NCBI GenBank assembly: GCA_013399895.1
Contig: VXBA01003437.1
Location: forward strand, 863,967-927,966
Length of the DNA: 64,000 nt
Origin: Serilophus lunatus
Taxonomy: Eukaryota; Chordata; Aves; Passeriformes; Eurylaimidae
Direction: 5' to 3'
The translations under genes and the position numbers were made by a program. This document shows positions 36,865 through 50,200 of this stretch, one piece after another. The notes under the pieces were generated by a model that saw nothing but the letters and a program-made list of their open reading frames with translations, was not told the DNA's origin and searched no databases. Within the stretch, counting starts at the first letter, position 1. Every line of letters starts with the position of its first letter.

Positions 36865-39359
36865 GCAAATAAAAAAACCCCACACCACAACATCAAAATC
36901 GTCATAACTTTGAAAATCTGTAGTAAAGAACAGGATCCATAGCTTTATTCAGAACTTCAGACATGTATGCTTTTCTCTACTGACACTTTTCAGGCCATGC
37001 TTAAAAGATATGAAGACACTTCCCTAGAGAAACATCTTGAGGAAAATAGTTACAATAAAGAAAATTTAACTAATATTTTGATACATTTCTTAGTTTCTGT
37101 ATCTATTCTACAGCCTCAAGTCCCGCAGAGTATTATGGCCACATAGGTTGTGGTCATTGGTCATAGAACAGCATTTTTTTTCAGAGTTAGGATTAAGTCT
37201 GTTTTAAAAACTCCCAGAAGTTCAATACCCCAAAAATTCAATTTATGAAAGCTAAAATCAGATACAATAATGTCATTATCAGTGAAACCATCACTGGGTG
37301 TAGCACTTTGCTCCTATAGCCTTACTCTTTGTCTGAACTACTGAACAGCACAAGAATAGGAATTTTGAAAATGACAGCTCAGATATAAAGCATCTGTTAA
37401 CAGCAAACATTTAGTTAACTTAGCAATGATTGTGGTTGCTTTCCCATAGCAAACATGCACTACATAGACAGACTTTGTATGCATTGTCTCTGCAGTACAA
37501 GAATTTAATTCTTAAAGTTAGGCACAATTCCACTTAATTTCAACATGTAGGTTTTCATCCAAATGCAGTTGCACAGACTAGGTCTTTAATTAAAAAGAAT
37601 TTAATTTTCCAAGTCCTAGTCTTGCCTGGAGACTCTGAACCCACCTGTGCAGAGTTCCAGAACACAAATTCCAGGCTGTGGTCCAGCAGACAGGGACAGA
37701 CAGCACTGTAGCATTTGCTTGCTCTCCAAAAGGGTGTGCTTGCCACCTTGCATAAGCTGTCTGTGAGTGATGACACTGTGAGTATTCTGAGACTTCTGTG
37801 AAGGAACTGATGTTTGTATTCTTGTCCCAGCTGCTCCTGCACCTGCCAGTAATGTCTGGATTCCAGTTTACCACACAACTTAAAAATGTTCCTAAGCATA
37901 CTTGCTTTCGTGGAGGCCAAGTTTCATTCCCACACGTCTGAAAACTGGGCTACTCTCCTAAAGCTATGAGATGCGATGACTGACAAAACAAGGGACTGGT
38001 TTATTGTTGGGAGAAGAGCAGCTCAAGGTAATTGTTCCTGGTCAAGGCCTCCTTGCTATGACAGACAGAAGTTTGAGTTAGCACAGGGATGTTTTCTGTT
38101 TTATTCTGGATGCAAAGAAGGAGATGGATGTAGAGAGAGCAGCCAATACATTATTGTGCATTGTATCTGCTGAAATATTGGGAAATCGTTAGCAATGGGT
38201 AGTGTGCTTGAGGAATTGTACAGTTTAACCAATGTTTAAAGCAACGGGCACATTCAAACTAAGTCAATACATCTCTCTCAAAAAAAATATTAAATATTTT
38301 GCCATGTAATTACTTGTCTCTGCTATGTATGAGATATCTTCTTGGTTGAGTATTTCACACTCTGCAGTTTGATCTCTTCTAAAGTAAGACCATTTTCTGA
38401 CACTGAAAAAAGAGATCTGTGTGGTCCATCCAGTCGTTAAACTGGCTTCTGAAATTTTTGGCTACTAGCAGGAGAAGCCAAAAGTGAGAGGAAGTGAAGG
38501 ACTATAGTAGAAATACCTCTATTAACAGTAAAAATATAGACATAATATTATAACTTTGCTAATGGATCTTTTTAATCTTAATTTTTCTTTGTGAGAGGAT
38601 TGGCAGTAGACATCCATGCCTGATGCAAAAAAAGTTTCAATTTATACTCATTTATTGATTATATTAATTTATATTCATGTAAGCGAATAGAATGTGGCTA
38701 TTCTGCTTTACTGAATTGGAGCTATATACTGCAATATTGATTTCATCCATCTATTGTGTTACAGACCAAGTGTGAGACAGTCAAGAACCTACCATGAAAT
38801 ATTTTCATTAGACCCCTTTAATCACAGGTGTGTGTTCTACAGTGTTGTTACTCTGAGCACCTGAGTTCGTGAGAGGCTGCTTTAAATCTGCAGAGAATAG
38901 TAAGGGAAGAAGGGGTGAATGTTTGTCTTTCCTTAAAGGTTCTCTGTCAAGATTTTTGGCTGTACTTTTATATTAAGAGATTCTGGAAATTATGCTTACT
39001 GTGTCCACAGCAGTCTTGTATACCTTAATTTAATGTCCTGTCTTTGTTGCAACAATGTTAATGCTATCCTTGTGACAAGGGTGCCTTCATAAGATTTCAG
39101 ATCTGTCTGTGCAAGCCTAGAGAGCTATGAGTGAGACTAGAAAAAAAAATTGAGACATATTTAGGCTAGACCTCCAAATATTTCGAGTTTTTCATAGGTA
39201 GAATTCAAAGGATCACTAAAGTGAGAGTTCAGAGCATGATTCTTTACTGCTGTGTTGTGAGTCAGAGCAACATGACATACTCTTTCCAGCAGTAAAAGTA
39301 GATGAAGTAGTGAGGTGAAATAGCAAGGAATGCTTAATGGCAGGTTTTGTGTTGTACAG
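36865..39359. other. Non-coding, no gene seen
   Basis: No supported gene. The 121-codon reverse frame at 37555-37920 sits in a somewhat GC-richer patch but has an overlapping 94-codon frame on the same strand and no recognisable motif. Confidence 0.5.
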
Positions 39360-39516
39360 TCTCAACCTGAAACTATTGCGGTGGAAAACTTAGAAGAGAT
39401 TGAACACTTCACTATATTGCTTCCATCGGAACTCTACAGAGATGAACGGGTAGCGGGGAACACTAGGAAGTGTCAGGTCAACTGGAGCCGAAAACTAGTG
39501 TCTGCTGCTGCCAGTG
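39360..39516 (+). other. Candidate internal exon (unverified)
   Basis: A 157-bp segment preceded by TGTTGTACAG, a plausible 3' splice site, with a branch-point-like CTTAAT about 25 nt upstream. It is followed by GTGAGA, a good 5' splice site. One frame is open throughout and gives a charged, protein-like peptide rich in Glu, Arg and Ser. The segment contains several CpG (such as TGCGGTG, GAACGGG, AGCCGAA), more than the flanking DNA. I do not recognise the peptide. Splice-like pairs flanking short open frames also arise by chance in 64 kb, so this is a candidate only. Confidence 0.25.
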
Positions 39517-41378
39517 GTGAGAACATTGATTGCTGAACGCACGAGCTGAACTCTCTAGTACCTCTGCTGCTTAAGGCTTGGGACTTCTTATGAAGACCTG
39601 CTGTAGAAAGTGCTCTGGTTTTAGCAGTTACCCTGAGGTATCCCGGCTATGCAACGTAGCCTACATCGTAGACAGGACTTGGTACACAGTCTAAACAAGC
39701 ATAAATGGCTTTGGAGTAGAGATGTTCCTTCATTTGTGAATGTGTCTCCAGAGGCCACCAGTAACCTGTGTAATTTGTGGAAGTGCTTACTTATGTCATG
39801 ACAGAATTACCATCATTTGACACTCAGGGTTTCGCATCTAGAAGGTCTGTCAAGCTTTGGAACATAGACAGGCAGATAAATCCAGGCTCCCTCCTGCCAC
39901 CTCCCACAAGGAGCTTTTGGGCAAGATTTTTTAAGGTACAAAGAGAATAACTGTTAATAAATTCCCCCTAGGTATTACCTTTGAATATAAAGTAATAAGT
40001 TAGACTCATTCATGAAATTAAGAGAATCCTGGGTGAACTTAACGACCATCCAAATTGACCTTAGGAAGGACTGGACAGAAAGAAGTTTGCTGAGACTCAG
40101 AGCACGGTAATAAGATGTGAGACAAGGCTTTCAGCTTTTTATGAATCTAAGTAGTATTCAAAATTACCACCAAATGGGCTTCAAAAGCCAAACTGTGCTA
40201 GGAATGCTAGTGACTGTTAGGAAAGGAACAGAGAATAAAACTGAAAACATTATAACACTGAATAAATTCATGGAACCTCCTCATCTTCAACTTTTTGTGT
40301 GGCTTGTGTTCCATTGTCCTTCCTGTCATCAGTCCTTCCATCTCTGAATAAAAAACCAAACAGGACTAGGCAAGAGGAAAAATGCAGAGAGAAGTGGCAA
40401 ATATAATTCAAGGTTTACAACAGTATCTGTATTGAGGTAGACTGAGTCTCTCCTGTGAAGAAGAAACAGTGTGAAGTAAATCAGGTATACAGACTTCTTA
40501 AATTGTAGTTATCAAAACGGGGGGTAGTTGTTCACTATCTCTCATACAAGAACTGGAGAAGATTAATGAAGTTATTAGCTGATTGATCCAAAACAAATGA
40601 AAGGCAGTATTTCTTTTTCTTCACAGCATCTGTAAATGGGGATCTTAGTCCCCTGGGTTGTTTTGATGCAAAACTTTACATAGATCTGAAAAGTGAGGAG
40701 AAGAATATGAGAAATAAAGATCCTCCAGGACCTGTTAAACACAAGGTTACTGGATGTAGCTTAGTTCAAATGCCTTAGCTGCAAAATAGCTAGAAACTAG
40801 GACAGACAGAAGAATTGCAATTCATTATGAACATACCTTGTTCTTCCATTCATTTGTGCCCAGATGTTGTTACCAAGAGACAAAGTTATTGAACAAGGTG
40901 GGGTTTTGATCTGATTCAGTTTTCAGTCATTCTCACTTTTTAAAAAAAAAATTCTAAGCTTCTTGCTTTAGGACATAATTAATGTTTCCTTTAGGCTGGT
41001 AAATTCCTTTCTGTGCTTTTCAGAATCTGCCTGTAAACATCTGATGATGATTGCTATGGGAAGCAGTCATGATGAATCCCATTGTCCCTTTCAGCCAGTG
41101 CTTTGTATCTCACTGTTCCCTTGCATTCTGGTATAAGTTTCTTTTTAAAAAATTTAGAATACTTTCATAGCTATGGTGTTTGGTGCAATTATGGGAAATG
41201 CTGGAATTATTAGAAGGATACTGTGAACTCTGAAATCATCCAGGTTCTTAGACACACTGGTGATATTTAATTAGGAATATTTACTGACCATTTAAATTAT
41301 CTTTTTTTTTTAATGACACCTTTACTGTAAAATTGAAATCTAGAGCTAGAAATATCATGTAGGGTTAGCTAATACCTT
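39517..41378. other. Non-coding, no gene seen
   Basis: No supported gene. Only short frames occur, the longest 76 codons at 40117-40347. Confidence 0.55.
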
Positions 41379-41400
41379 ATGTTGACTACGAAGTCAACAT
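41379..41400. repeat. Small perfect stem-loop
   Basis: ATGTTGACT, a 4-nt spacer, then AGTCAACAT: a 9-bp perfect inverted repeat. No T-run or other terminator context applies here. Confidence 0.85.
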
Positions 41401-41748
41401 GTTTGCTCAAGTTAAATACTGAATATACTCAAGCTTGGGAACACCTCCAAAGGCATTTTCTGGCACATTTGTATTGTAATCATAAAAACAGCACTGGTGT
41501 ATTGTACATGTGGTAGGTAATGACATATCCAAGCCTCATTTGAACTGTATCTGCTCTGGGCATCCTACACTCAAACTAGCCAGCTTGAAGACGTACCCTC
41601 AGGTGGCCTGAGCAGGTCTGTGGTATGTCCTGCAGACCTCTGACTGTCCAGCATTTCCATCCCCGTGACTGGGAGGCAGCTTCTTGGAGTGCACTGCCGG
41701 CCTGCTGATTTACATCATCCCAAGGTTGCTTCAGCTTGCTGTGGAACA

Positions 41749-41796
41749 CACTTGGAATAAGCTGTTCAATGGAATAAACAGCTTATTTGTCAAGTG
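41749..41796. repeat. Stem-loop with 17-bp interrupted stem
   Basis: CACTTG and AATAAGCTGTT on the left pair with AACAGCTTATT and CAAGTG on the right. The 11-bp inner stem is perfect and the loop is 10 nt. A 1-nt and a 3-nt internal bulge separate the outer 6 bp. Confidence 0.85.
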
Positions 41797-43379
41797 GTAG
41801 AAACATTTTATGGTCTCTCTTTAATCAGCACAAAGCATTTTACAGAATTATAGGTAAGTAGATATTCTGCTAGACGAGCTGCTTCTGCCCCCCTTGCTGT
41901 GTCCAGTTATGTGCATCTCGCTAACCTCGAATGTGGGGTAAGCGATGTCCTGCTGTCGCTCTCCTCTGTGCTGTCTGGTTGTGTGGAATGGAGTATATCT
42001 AAACACCTGTCAAAGACTGTTTTGCACACGTGAGTGCAAAAAGGCGGGTTAGTGGAAAGCACACAGAATTGGTGACATACCAAGATACTGAACAAATAGT
42101 GGTTGCTTTAAGGTAGAACGTAGGTTCAGTGTAGAAGGCAACATATATGAATGTTAATTCACCATGTCAATACAAATGTTCTTTTTAAAGAAGCCATGGG
42201 GTTGTCATGCACGTGACCCTTTTCATGTAACGACATTCAAGTATAACTTGATTAGTGCTACAATTGATTACCAGAATTGGGGAATGTTTTACTTGGGTTT
42301 CAGTCATGTTCTTTTTTCCTTGCTTTTTCATTAAATAGTTTTGTTAGTGTCTGTCTCACTAAGGCCTTTCCTGTTGATGCAGTTCTCCTTGCTTTTGTTA
42401 CTTTTTGTTCCTTTGTAGAAGTTGCTAGAATGAGAGGCTTGTTCTGTCGTTGGAGAGTTTCTTATTGTCATAGTTTCTAAATAGGACTAATGCAGCCATT
42501 AGTATTTTCAGATACAGAGATAGATAACTGACACAACTGAAAAAAAAATGGTGGGTTTCACCTCAGTTTGGGGTATAGTGTGTCTGGTAAGATGGTATTC
42601 AACTTCTCATCTGTTGGAAAAGGGAAAGGAGAGTCTGTTTTTTCCAAACTGAAATGAGTTCATTGAGTCTTAGCCTGATCCACACTCTGCTAGATGATAA
42701 AACCTAGAGTTTTTGCAGACAGAGGAGGAAGTATGAGATCAGATATCTAGGAGAAGACTGAGTACCTACTGCTACTGGACTGCAGGTAGTGTGGAAAACA
42801 CAACAATTTTGAACAGGCCAGCCAAGCCCAGCCCAAGGTGGTTGTTTGGCAAGGACAAAGGGGCATTGGCATGCTGGGTTGTATTAGCCTTGGGATCAGT
42901 CTTACTGCCTTTTTAATTTGAGCTCAGATTTAACTCTAAATTTGCCTAGATGTAAAAACAAAACCCGGAACTTCTTGTAAGATTTTTTATTTTACTATGG
43001 CTGTATTTGTTGCTGTTCTTTTCTTACGGTGAATGAAACAGATGTGGTTAAAATTGAGTTGCTAGCTTGCTTATTTGGGGTTGTTCTTTTCCTTGCAAGC
43101 TCAGGACAAAAAAAAAGGTATGGTTGGAAACTGTTTTGAGCTGTCAGCTCAGACTGTGCAGCTCAGTGCACCACACAGCGTTTAATGCAGACAAAAGAGA
43201 AGGAAGTATCATTAATTCTGTGAAACATGAAAATAATGATAGGAGGATTTTGATTTTGTTTCTGTTTTTGTAAAAGCCATTTCATGTTTCCCAGGGTGTT
43301 GTTCACAACAAGCCCAATGTCAGCAGAACCCAGCCCAGAACTCAACCCTGCTTTTCCAAACGCCTTGTGGTGTGCTAGG
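41797..43379. other. Non-coding, no gene seen
   Basis: No supported gene. GC rises gradually toward the CpG-dense patch on the right. Confidence 0.55.
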
Positions 43380-43760
43380 AGCGAGTCGGGAAAATCCCAG
43401 TCATCCTTCCTTAACCCGTCCTGTTTTGCCATTTCCCCTAAACTGTAACCCATCAAGAGTCCCGCCCCACGCTGGTCTCGGCTGCGGGCTTTTCAGTCAG
43501 CACCGATAATTAGACTTTGAGATAAGCCATCTGCTTGCTGGCCCCCGGTGGGCTGTGGGCTTGGCACGGAGCTGCGGAGGCCAGTGACAGGTCTGCCGCA
43601 GGAGAGGCCTGGCAGTGACACAGCAGCTGCTCACCGAGATACCGAGCGCTCTTGCAATTGAGCACCGACGTGCCGGGGGTTTTAAAATACCGCTGGCCGG
43701 GAGGAGCTCACAGCGCTCCCGTAAACAGCGACTCTGTCCCTCCGAAGCATGCACTAATGG
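43380..43760. promoter_or_regulatory. CpG-dense patch, possible promoter or enhancer
   Basis: I count about 24 CpG in roughly 380 bp, while most of the window has one per 100-200 bp or fewer. GC content is visibly higher. The patch contains an Sp/KLF-like CCCGCCCC near 43463, GATA-type motifs (CCGATAATTAG, GAGATAAG) at 43503-43526, and a TATA-like TTTTAAAATA near 43680. About 35 bp downstream of the TATA-like motif lies a GC-rich AGCGCTCC. It could be a weak CpG island marking an alternative promoter, or an unmethylated enhancer. Opposing frames of 85 and 88 codons overlap here, but neither is recognisable. Confidence 0.4.
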
Positions 43761-44989
43761 AGGAAAGTCAGGGTGGGAGGGCAGAGGGCTGAATCCGGTA
43801 ATAAATTCATTATTTCTTCATGGTTTTGAGCATCTGAGCAGGGATGGGAAGGCATGTTTTGCCCAAGTTAATTCTGGCTGATTATAAATGGAGGAGGGCA
43901 GGGAAAAACCTGCCTGTTAGATGTTTGTTCCGTGGTTTTGGTAGTCTTGTCCCCTTTATACAGATCAGCAATACATTAAGCTATATTTGCAATGGGATAG
44001 ATAGCTCAAATTAACACCTTATTAGAGGTTTAGAAGTACTGTGCATCTATATCAGGATCTGTACCTGCTTACCTCTCATCACTTCCAGTGCTTCCTTTGT
44101 TTATCTTCTCGCCCCATCCTTTCCCTATTGCAAGCTCCTTTTTGCTGTGACTGTGATACTGGAGTACAAAAGCTTCATCGTCATTAGTGTTGTTATGGTT
44201 GTTGTTATTATTATCCCAGTCTAGTCCAGTTCTTACTGGTGAACAAAAAAACCTGTCTTTTTCCTCTTTTTCCTGTTGTGCAGTGAACGTTTTGTGTGAA
44301 CAGACAGGGATAAATGTTTGGTTTCTTTTCTTTGCAGAAGCAAGGAGCAGCTTATCACAAATCAATCTCTTTCTGCCTGGCTAGATTAACAGCAGGGTAG
44401 CTGCAATTTTTGCTTTACTAGACAGGAAACTTCTTACTTATAAAGGTAATCCCATGCATTCCAGCTCTGTGGGTTGGCTGGCTTCAAGGACGTCCCGGAG
44501 GGTGTAATGGCCTCATTCTGATCCTAGGAAAAAAACCCTTAAGTCTTCCTATTAACTAAATGGACAGAAGCTTAAATCCAAATATTTAGAGCCTGATTTA
44601 ATTTACTTTTCTAGTGATGAGGTGAAATTGTCATCCACTGCAAAGAGAAGACTAGGTGCCCACCTCTGCCTTCAAAGAAAGGGCACACAAGTGTTGGTGT
44701 TTTAATTATTTGGGACATACTTCTGAATCTGTAGTGTTGGAAACTCTGAAAACATTCGTATTAAAAAGCAGATGCAGCACTGACTGCCATATATGCAGTG
44801 TGGGGGCAGTGTGGTATGAACAAGTGCCAATCTATTGTTTTACTTACAGCTGAAGTCTGATATCCCAAGGAAAAATTTGCTTTTCTGCTTTTTCTGCTGG
44901 ATGACACTGGTAGGAAGAGAGGAGAGTGATGTAGGAAGAAGAAAAGGATAACAGGGCAAAAAAAAAAATTGAGCACTATCGGTGGAAAG
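43761..44989. other. Non-coding, no gene seen
   Basis: No supported gene. A short GTT/ATT-rich microsatellite-like patch lies at 44187-44215. The opposing 98- and 65-codon frames at 44069-44384 are chance. Confidence 0.5.
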
Positions 44990-47200
44990 CACATCAGATT
45001 AACAAACTTTAATTACATTTAATTTTAATCCTTAACATTTATCTAAAAGGTGGTCGAGGGAAGGTTTATTAGGATTCTGCATCCCCATAGCCCTTCTTTG
45101 AAAGAACGCTGAACAAGATGATTGCTTGCGTCTCTAATTAGAAGTTTTTCCCCTCTTGATCACCTAAAGTCAAATTCATTTACTCTGCTTGAAACAAGGA
45201 TTTAATTTGCTTTTTTTTTTCATCAAAAGATGTCTCTCAAACATGATACAGAACCACAGCTTGCTAATCGAGACAGAACCCATTATCAGCCCAGGTTTAT
45301 GAATATGCACATCAGAGGGCAGCACCAACCTCATTAGGAAGGGTGTTGCAATAATTATTAAACTGTTGGAGTCCATTATGATTCAGAGTGCTGTAATGAT
45401 GACTGATACCCACTGAGTGCAGCTGAGAAGAATACCAGAGCATAATGACCTCACCTTTTTTCATAAACCTATAGGGCTTTTAAAGGCTTTCAGCTTATGT
45501 GGTTTGTATTCTTTTAATCAAGTGCATGAAAGTGGTCTTAATGTCACTGATACTCTTGCACAAGTGATGTGAAGAGAAACACAAGAGCAATTAGGGAACC
45601 CGGAGGTTATGTTTGTGTGATATGGTAAGTCAGGAATATGAATTCTTTCAGATCTTAGGTCTCCATTAATGAGTAGATTCTTGTCAGTTAGACTAAAAGC
45701 TCAAAATTGATAAGCTGGATCAAGCCCCTTCTGTTCCTTCCTTGTAAAGTGAGAAGATGTAGCGCTGCTAAACCTAAATTTGATCATTTGGGCAGCAGAA
45801 CTGCTGTAGTTAATGGACCATCAGCACTGTCAGCATAAGCCCTCTCTCCACTCCTCTTTTGCTTTCCTGCTTTGAGAATAACATCCACTTGAGGTTAAGT
45901 GTTGCTACAAACAATTTGTTACCCATCTTGCTTTCTTCAGATCCCTGCTTTAATGAGGCACAGTCAGAGGAGGTTAGCATGAACTCTCCAACTCACAATC
46001 CTAATGCTGCCTTAGTTATATTTGCATAAATTAATTTTTTTGCAAATTAACATAGTATTAGTGGATACTTTTTTTGGTATTTACAATAATCTGGTGGACA
46101 TGTGTAGCTGTTAGTATACTTCCTGAGCTCAGAAAGAGGTTTTTTTTGTCCCAGCCTTCATGTAATAAGGAAATAACTATACCTAACCAAAGAAATGTGC
46201 ATGATTCTTTCAATGTCCATTAGCTGAGATAGATGTCTACAGCTTTTTTTTGGGGTCCTCAAGACAATTTACTATCTTAATTATACTCCTCTGTTCTCCT
46301 TGCATCCTGGAGGTCATCTTTCAACCCAGTAAGAAGCTGTGCCTGGAGTCCTTTGGGATCTCTCTTTGCTCAGCCCTGAATGGTGCTGAAATTTGTGAAG
46401 GCTACATGTGCCACCTGTTCCTCCCGCGGGCTGGGACTGAAACCTTGATGGCTCTTGTAACACTTCAGGCTCAGTGCATCTGTTTTAACACAGTTTTAAT
46501 TGACGTTTTTTGCTACAATCTTCTTTTGCAAGAGACTGTTAATACAATTGGTGAGGCCAATTGTGAATTATTTGGTGATAATGATGCTGTAAAAAGGAGG
46601 CATTATGGGCAACTAATTGTAAATTTCAAGCAGGACGGTTACGTGCCACAAAGAGCACCACTTTCTTTGTTCTTCTTCCAATTTGGCTTCTGCACCAAAC
46701 TGTGAAAGCTCTAACACGAGCATTCTTGCTTCTCCAGCTACCCATCTTGCATGAAGTGAACGTGTCTTAGTTGGTTGATGCCTAGTTGTTACAGCTGTTC
46801 ACAGGAAAAGTAACATCAGTCTTTGTAAGACAGAAGAGGAAGGAACTTCAGCTAACTACAGTGTTAATTAAATCTAGTGAGGGGAGTGGAAATGTAAGGG
46901 GTCTTGTAATAAGCAGGGCAGAATCTGCTTTTGATTAATGATATTGCCAAGTGGATTAATTAGAAGATTAACTCAAATACTACCTAGAGGGGTCTGTAGA
47001 GAAGAATGTCTAGCATTTCAACAAGAGAAACTACAGTAGGCATCTTAAAGAGATTGGGGCACATCTCCTTTACAGTGATTTGGCAGAAATACCAAGTTAT
47101 GAAGCAGCATGTGTCTGGCAGCTGAGAACATCTCCTAATTAGACTGTTTACACAACACTTGTTAGCAGGAGAGCATATCTTGTTTAGGATCTTTGGGGAT
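44990..47200. promoter_or_regulatory. AT-rich block with many homeodomain-type sites (candidate conserved enhancer DNA)
   Basis: TAATTA or TTAATTA-type cores recur: TTTAATTAC near 45010, CTAATTAG near 45136, AATAATTATT near 45351, AAATTAATTT near 46028, GATTAATGATATTG near 46932, GGATTAATTAG near 46953 and CTAATTAG near 47135. This texture is typical of developmental enhancers, but AT-rich neutral DNA can also produce it. The 151-codon + frame at 46250-46705 overlaps this block, has no recognisable domain and I do not regard it as coding. Confidence 0.25.
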
Positions 47201-50200
47201 GTCCCTCAAGTAAAGCTTTCCAGGATGAGTATTTAGACTAAGCTGTTACATTTATGTCATGTCCTGTTCACCCCATTTTCCAGATTTTATTACTGATAGC
47301 ATCAACCATTTTTTCAGTAAGTCTGGTGAGGGTGGACCTTGGGGAAAGCAAATTTTGGGCAAACCATTGCTGGGTGATAAAATGGTTGTCACCACTTTCT
47401 ATGTGAACTTGGTATTTTGCTGAATAATGAGAGGTCACCTTCTCAGGTCAATGTATTCTTTTGTTATATGTGTTAATATACAAGTCGAAAAACTGCAGTT
47501 CAGGCCTTCTATGTCTTCTGGAATCATAGTTACAATTTACTTCTAAAACAAGCTTAGAAAGCTCATCAGTACTAGGTTTGAGAAATAACCATTTCTTAAA
47601 CAGGGTATTTCCCTTGCCCTGGATTACATTTTATATGTCCTTTTAAACAGTTTTATTTCAAATAAGTCTATGTTAATTGATCCCCTGAGAGGCTCTGAGA
47701 AGTTCCCTGCTGCACCAGCTCTTGCTCATTAATACGTTTTACTATTAATGAAGATATGTAAATACTAAGTTGTTTAAAAAAGGACTTCACCTCCATTATT
47801 TCACAACAGGCCTGCCATTCTTGCAGATTTTTGCTGATGTTAGTTAACAGCAGTGCCTGTTTCTAATTATCATCTTGCTCTGCAAAATAACATGATGCAT
47901 TTCATGGAACTGAATGAGAAGCAATGTATCAGCTCTGGTAGTGATATCCAGTGAATTGCGAGAAAGCAGAGTTTGCTGTTCCCTCAAGGCTTAAATTCTC
48001 AGGAGGCACTAGGGATGCCAGTTTCCCACCTGCACTGACTTTTGATAGTATTTCAGTACTTGACTATTTATTTTCCTGTAAAAATCTCTACTAGGTGAGA
48101 ATTGTGAAACAATCCAGAAATTGTTAGAGAAAATCTGTCCTTATACGCATCTGAAACTTGAATTACTGACTTTTTTTTTTGATGACCCTGGAGTACAGCT
48201 GACACTTACAGCAGTTCATTATGTTTGGCCGTTGACAGACCCATACAAACCCCTAGCCAGAAGAGTGAGGAAAAGCAGAGGAAATGCACCCACCTTCTGA
48301 GACATAATTGTATGCGAGACAAATTATCCAAGAGTCTTTGAAAGCACTGGTATTAAAGCACTGACACAGTAAGTATAGAGTCTGAAACAGTTTTGTTAGC
48401 ATCTCTTCAATATCCATCACAATTGGTCCTTCTTGCAGCTTGTATGGTTTTCTCTTTGTTAGACATCAGAGGATGACTAATATGTTGCTATTCAGAAAAA
48501 CAAGGCTTTTGTTGGCAGTAGTTCTCTTATGCAGTAGTGATGCTGCTTTTAAGTTATACATGTATTTTGCACATAAATATGTGCTGATTTCACTGTACCT
48601 TTTTAATTTCCACAGAAACCACGGTAACCTTGTTCCTCCTCTAAGTTATTTTTGTTTCACTTTATATATAATCTGACATTTTCAGGAACATTAGGCATCT
48701 GTTTCTCATATTGGTTTTAGTGGAATCTGTTCTGTGATTGTGAGGAAGTGGTCGTTTTTGCTGTCCAAATGTACAGCTTGAAGATCAGCTTTTGTCACCT
48801 AGCTTTGGCAGTTTTTAAGATCTCCTGAAACTTAAAGCAAGACAGATAAACAGACAAATATTAAGGGGTGTAGTTATTTCCAAAAACTGCAAGGGTACAA
48901 CTCCTGCTGTCCCCTTCAACCAAGTGCAATGATTGTGTATGTCCCTGAAGCACCCAGAAAAGCAATTCAGTTCTCCTGTTTTCCATACCACGTGGTGATT
49001 CTTTAGGATTTCACAAGGTAAAGATGTTCAGAAAGTAGACTTTAAAAATGGGCTGCATTTTCCTTTTTTTTTCTTTCTAAAAAGTGAGTATCCTCTTTCA
49101 GCTCATTTATAAAATTGGTTAAATAGGAGGAGAGTGGTTTGCGGCATCCTCTCATGTTTATGGGCTCTTCAAATGATTTGTCAATGGACAGTTACTTTTG
49201 GATAGATGCTGGCTTTCTGGTGATGCTTTGGATTGAAACAGTGGTTGTTATATGTGCAATTTCAATGTAGCTATCAGAAAATCTGTTTCTGACATGTTCT
49301 TTCTGATAAACCCCTTAATAGTCATTGTCTTCAGGGATAGGACATATTCTCTACATATAATTAGGCTGTCTCATTTGAGACTTCATGAGAAAAGCTAAAT
49401 GAATGCTTTTCCATCATATTGAAGGTGTCTTCTTGCTTTCAACCCACAGTCCAATTTTGTATTTCACACTTCTCTGTAATGACAAAACTTAGTTCTCAAT
49501 AGAAAGGAAGTGCGTAACAGATCAAGAATAGATTCACTTCATAATGTCTTATGTTTAAATGCACACCAGGGTATGCTTTTTGTGTTTACAGCCTCTGAAT
49601 TCTTTACCATAGTGAAGACTTCTAAGGCACAGCACAGAGCAAACTTCAGCCAGCTGGGACTGAAGTAGGTTCTTACCCGTGAGAAGGGGAAATGTCACAC
49701 ATTTTTGTGTACCAGTGATATGGGTCTCTGTCTGACATGCATATGGGCTGTCAGATCCTTTAGGATCTACAATTACCTGATTATTCTCAGTTCAGTAACC
49801 TGCTTTCAGTCAATTTTGCTTACCTTGTCAGCCTTGGCATTAAATTCTTGGGCTTCCTTTCTGCCAAATGTAAGTATTTTGGAGAAATTTTAAAGAGGCT
49901 CCTGTAAGTACAAGAGAAGTGAATGTGTCTGAAGGCGGTGTGTAGTGTTTTTTTCAGAGCTGTGTAGTATCAGTAGGATTGTAGGAGTGAGAAGCTGAAA
50001 TTTATCATGGAAGTACTTCCATGGGGCAAGAAGTGATTTTGCATCTTCCAGTGAAGACTGGCTTGGTGCTTACAGTATGACTCCTTGAAGACCCTTTACC
50101 TGATTTATTGTTTGACCTCAGCAAGAAAAGGTGTCCAGCTCTGAAAAAACATGCAAGGCAAATACTTCTGATTTGTAGTCTTTATAGTTGAGTAGAAGCA

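Noticed and set aside
37555..37920. 121-codon and 94-codon overlapping reverse-strand frames
   Set aside because: Two frames of the same strand are open together, which argues for a stop-poor base composition rather than coding. No family was recognised.
46250..46705. 151-codon + strand open frame
   Set aside because: Hydrophobic and Cys-rich translation typical of T-rich DNA. It lies within an AT-rich putative regulatory block and has no recognisable family.
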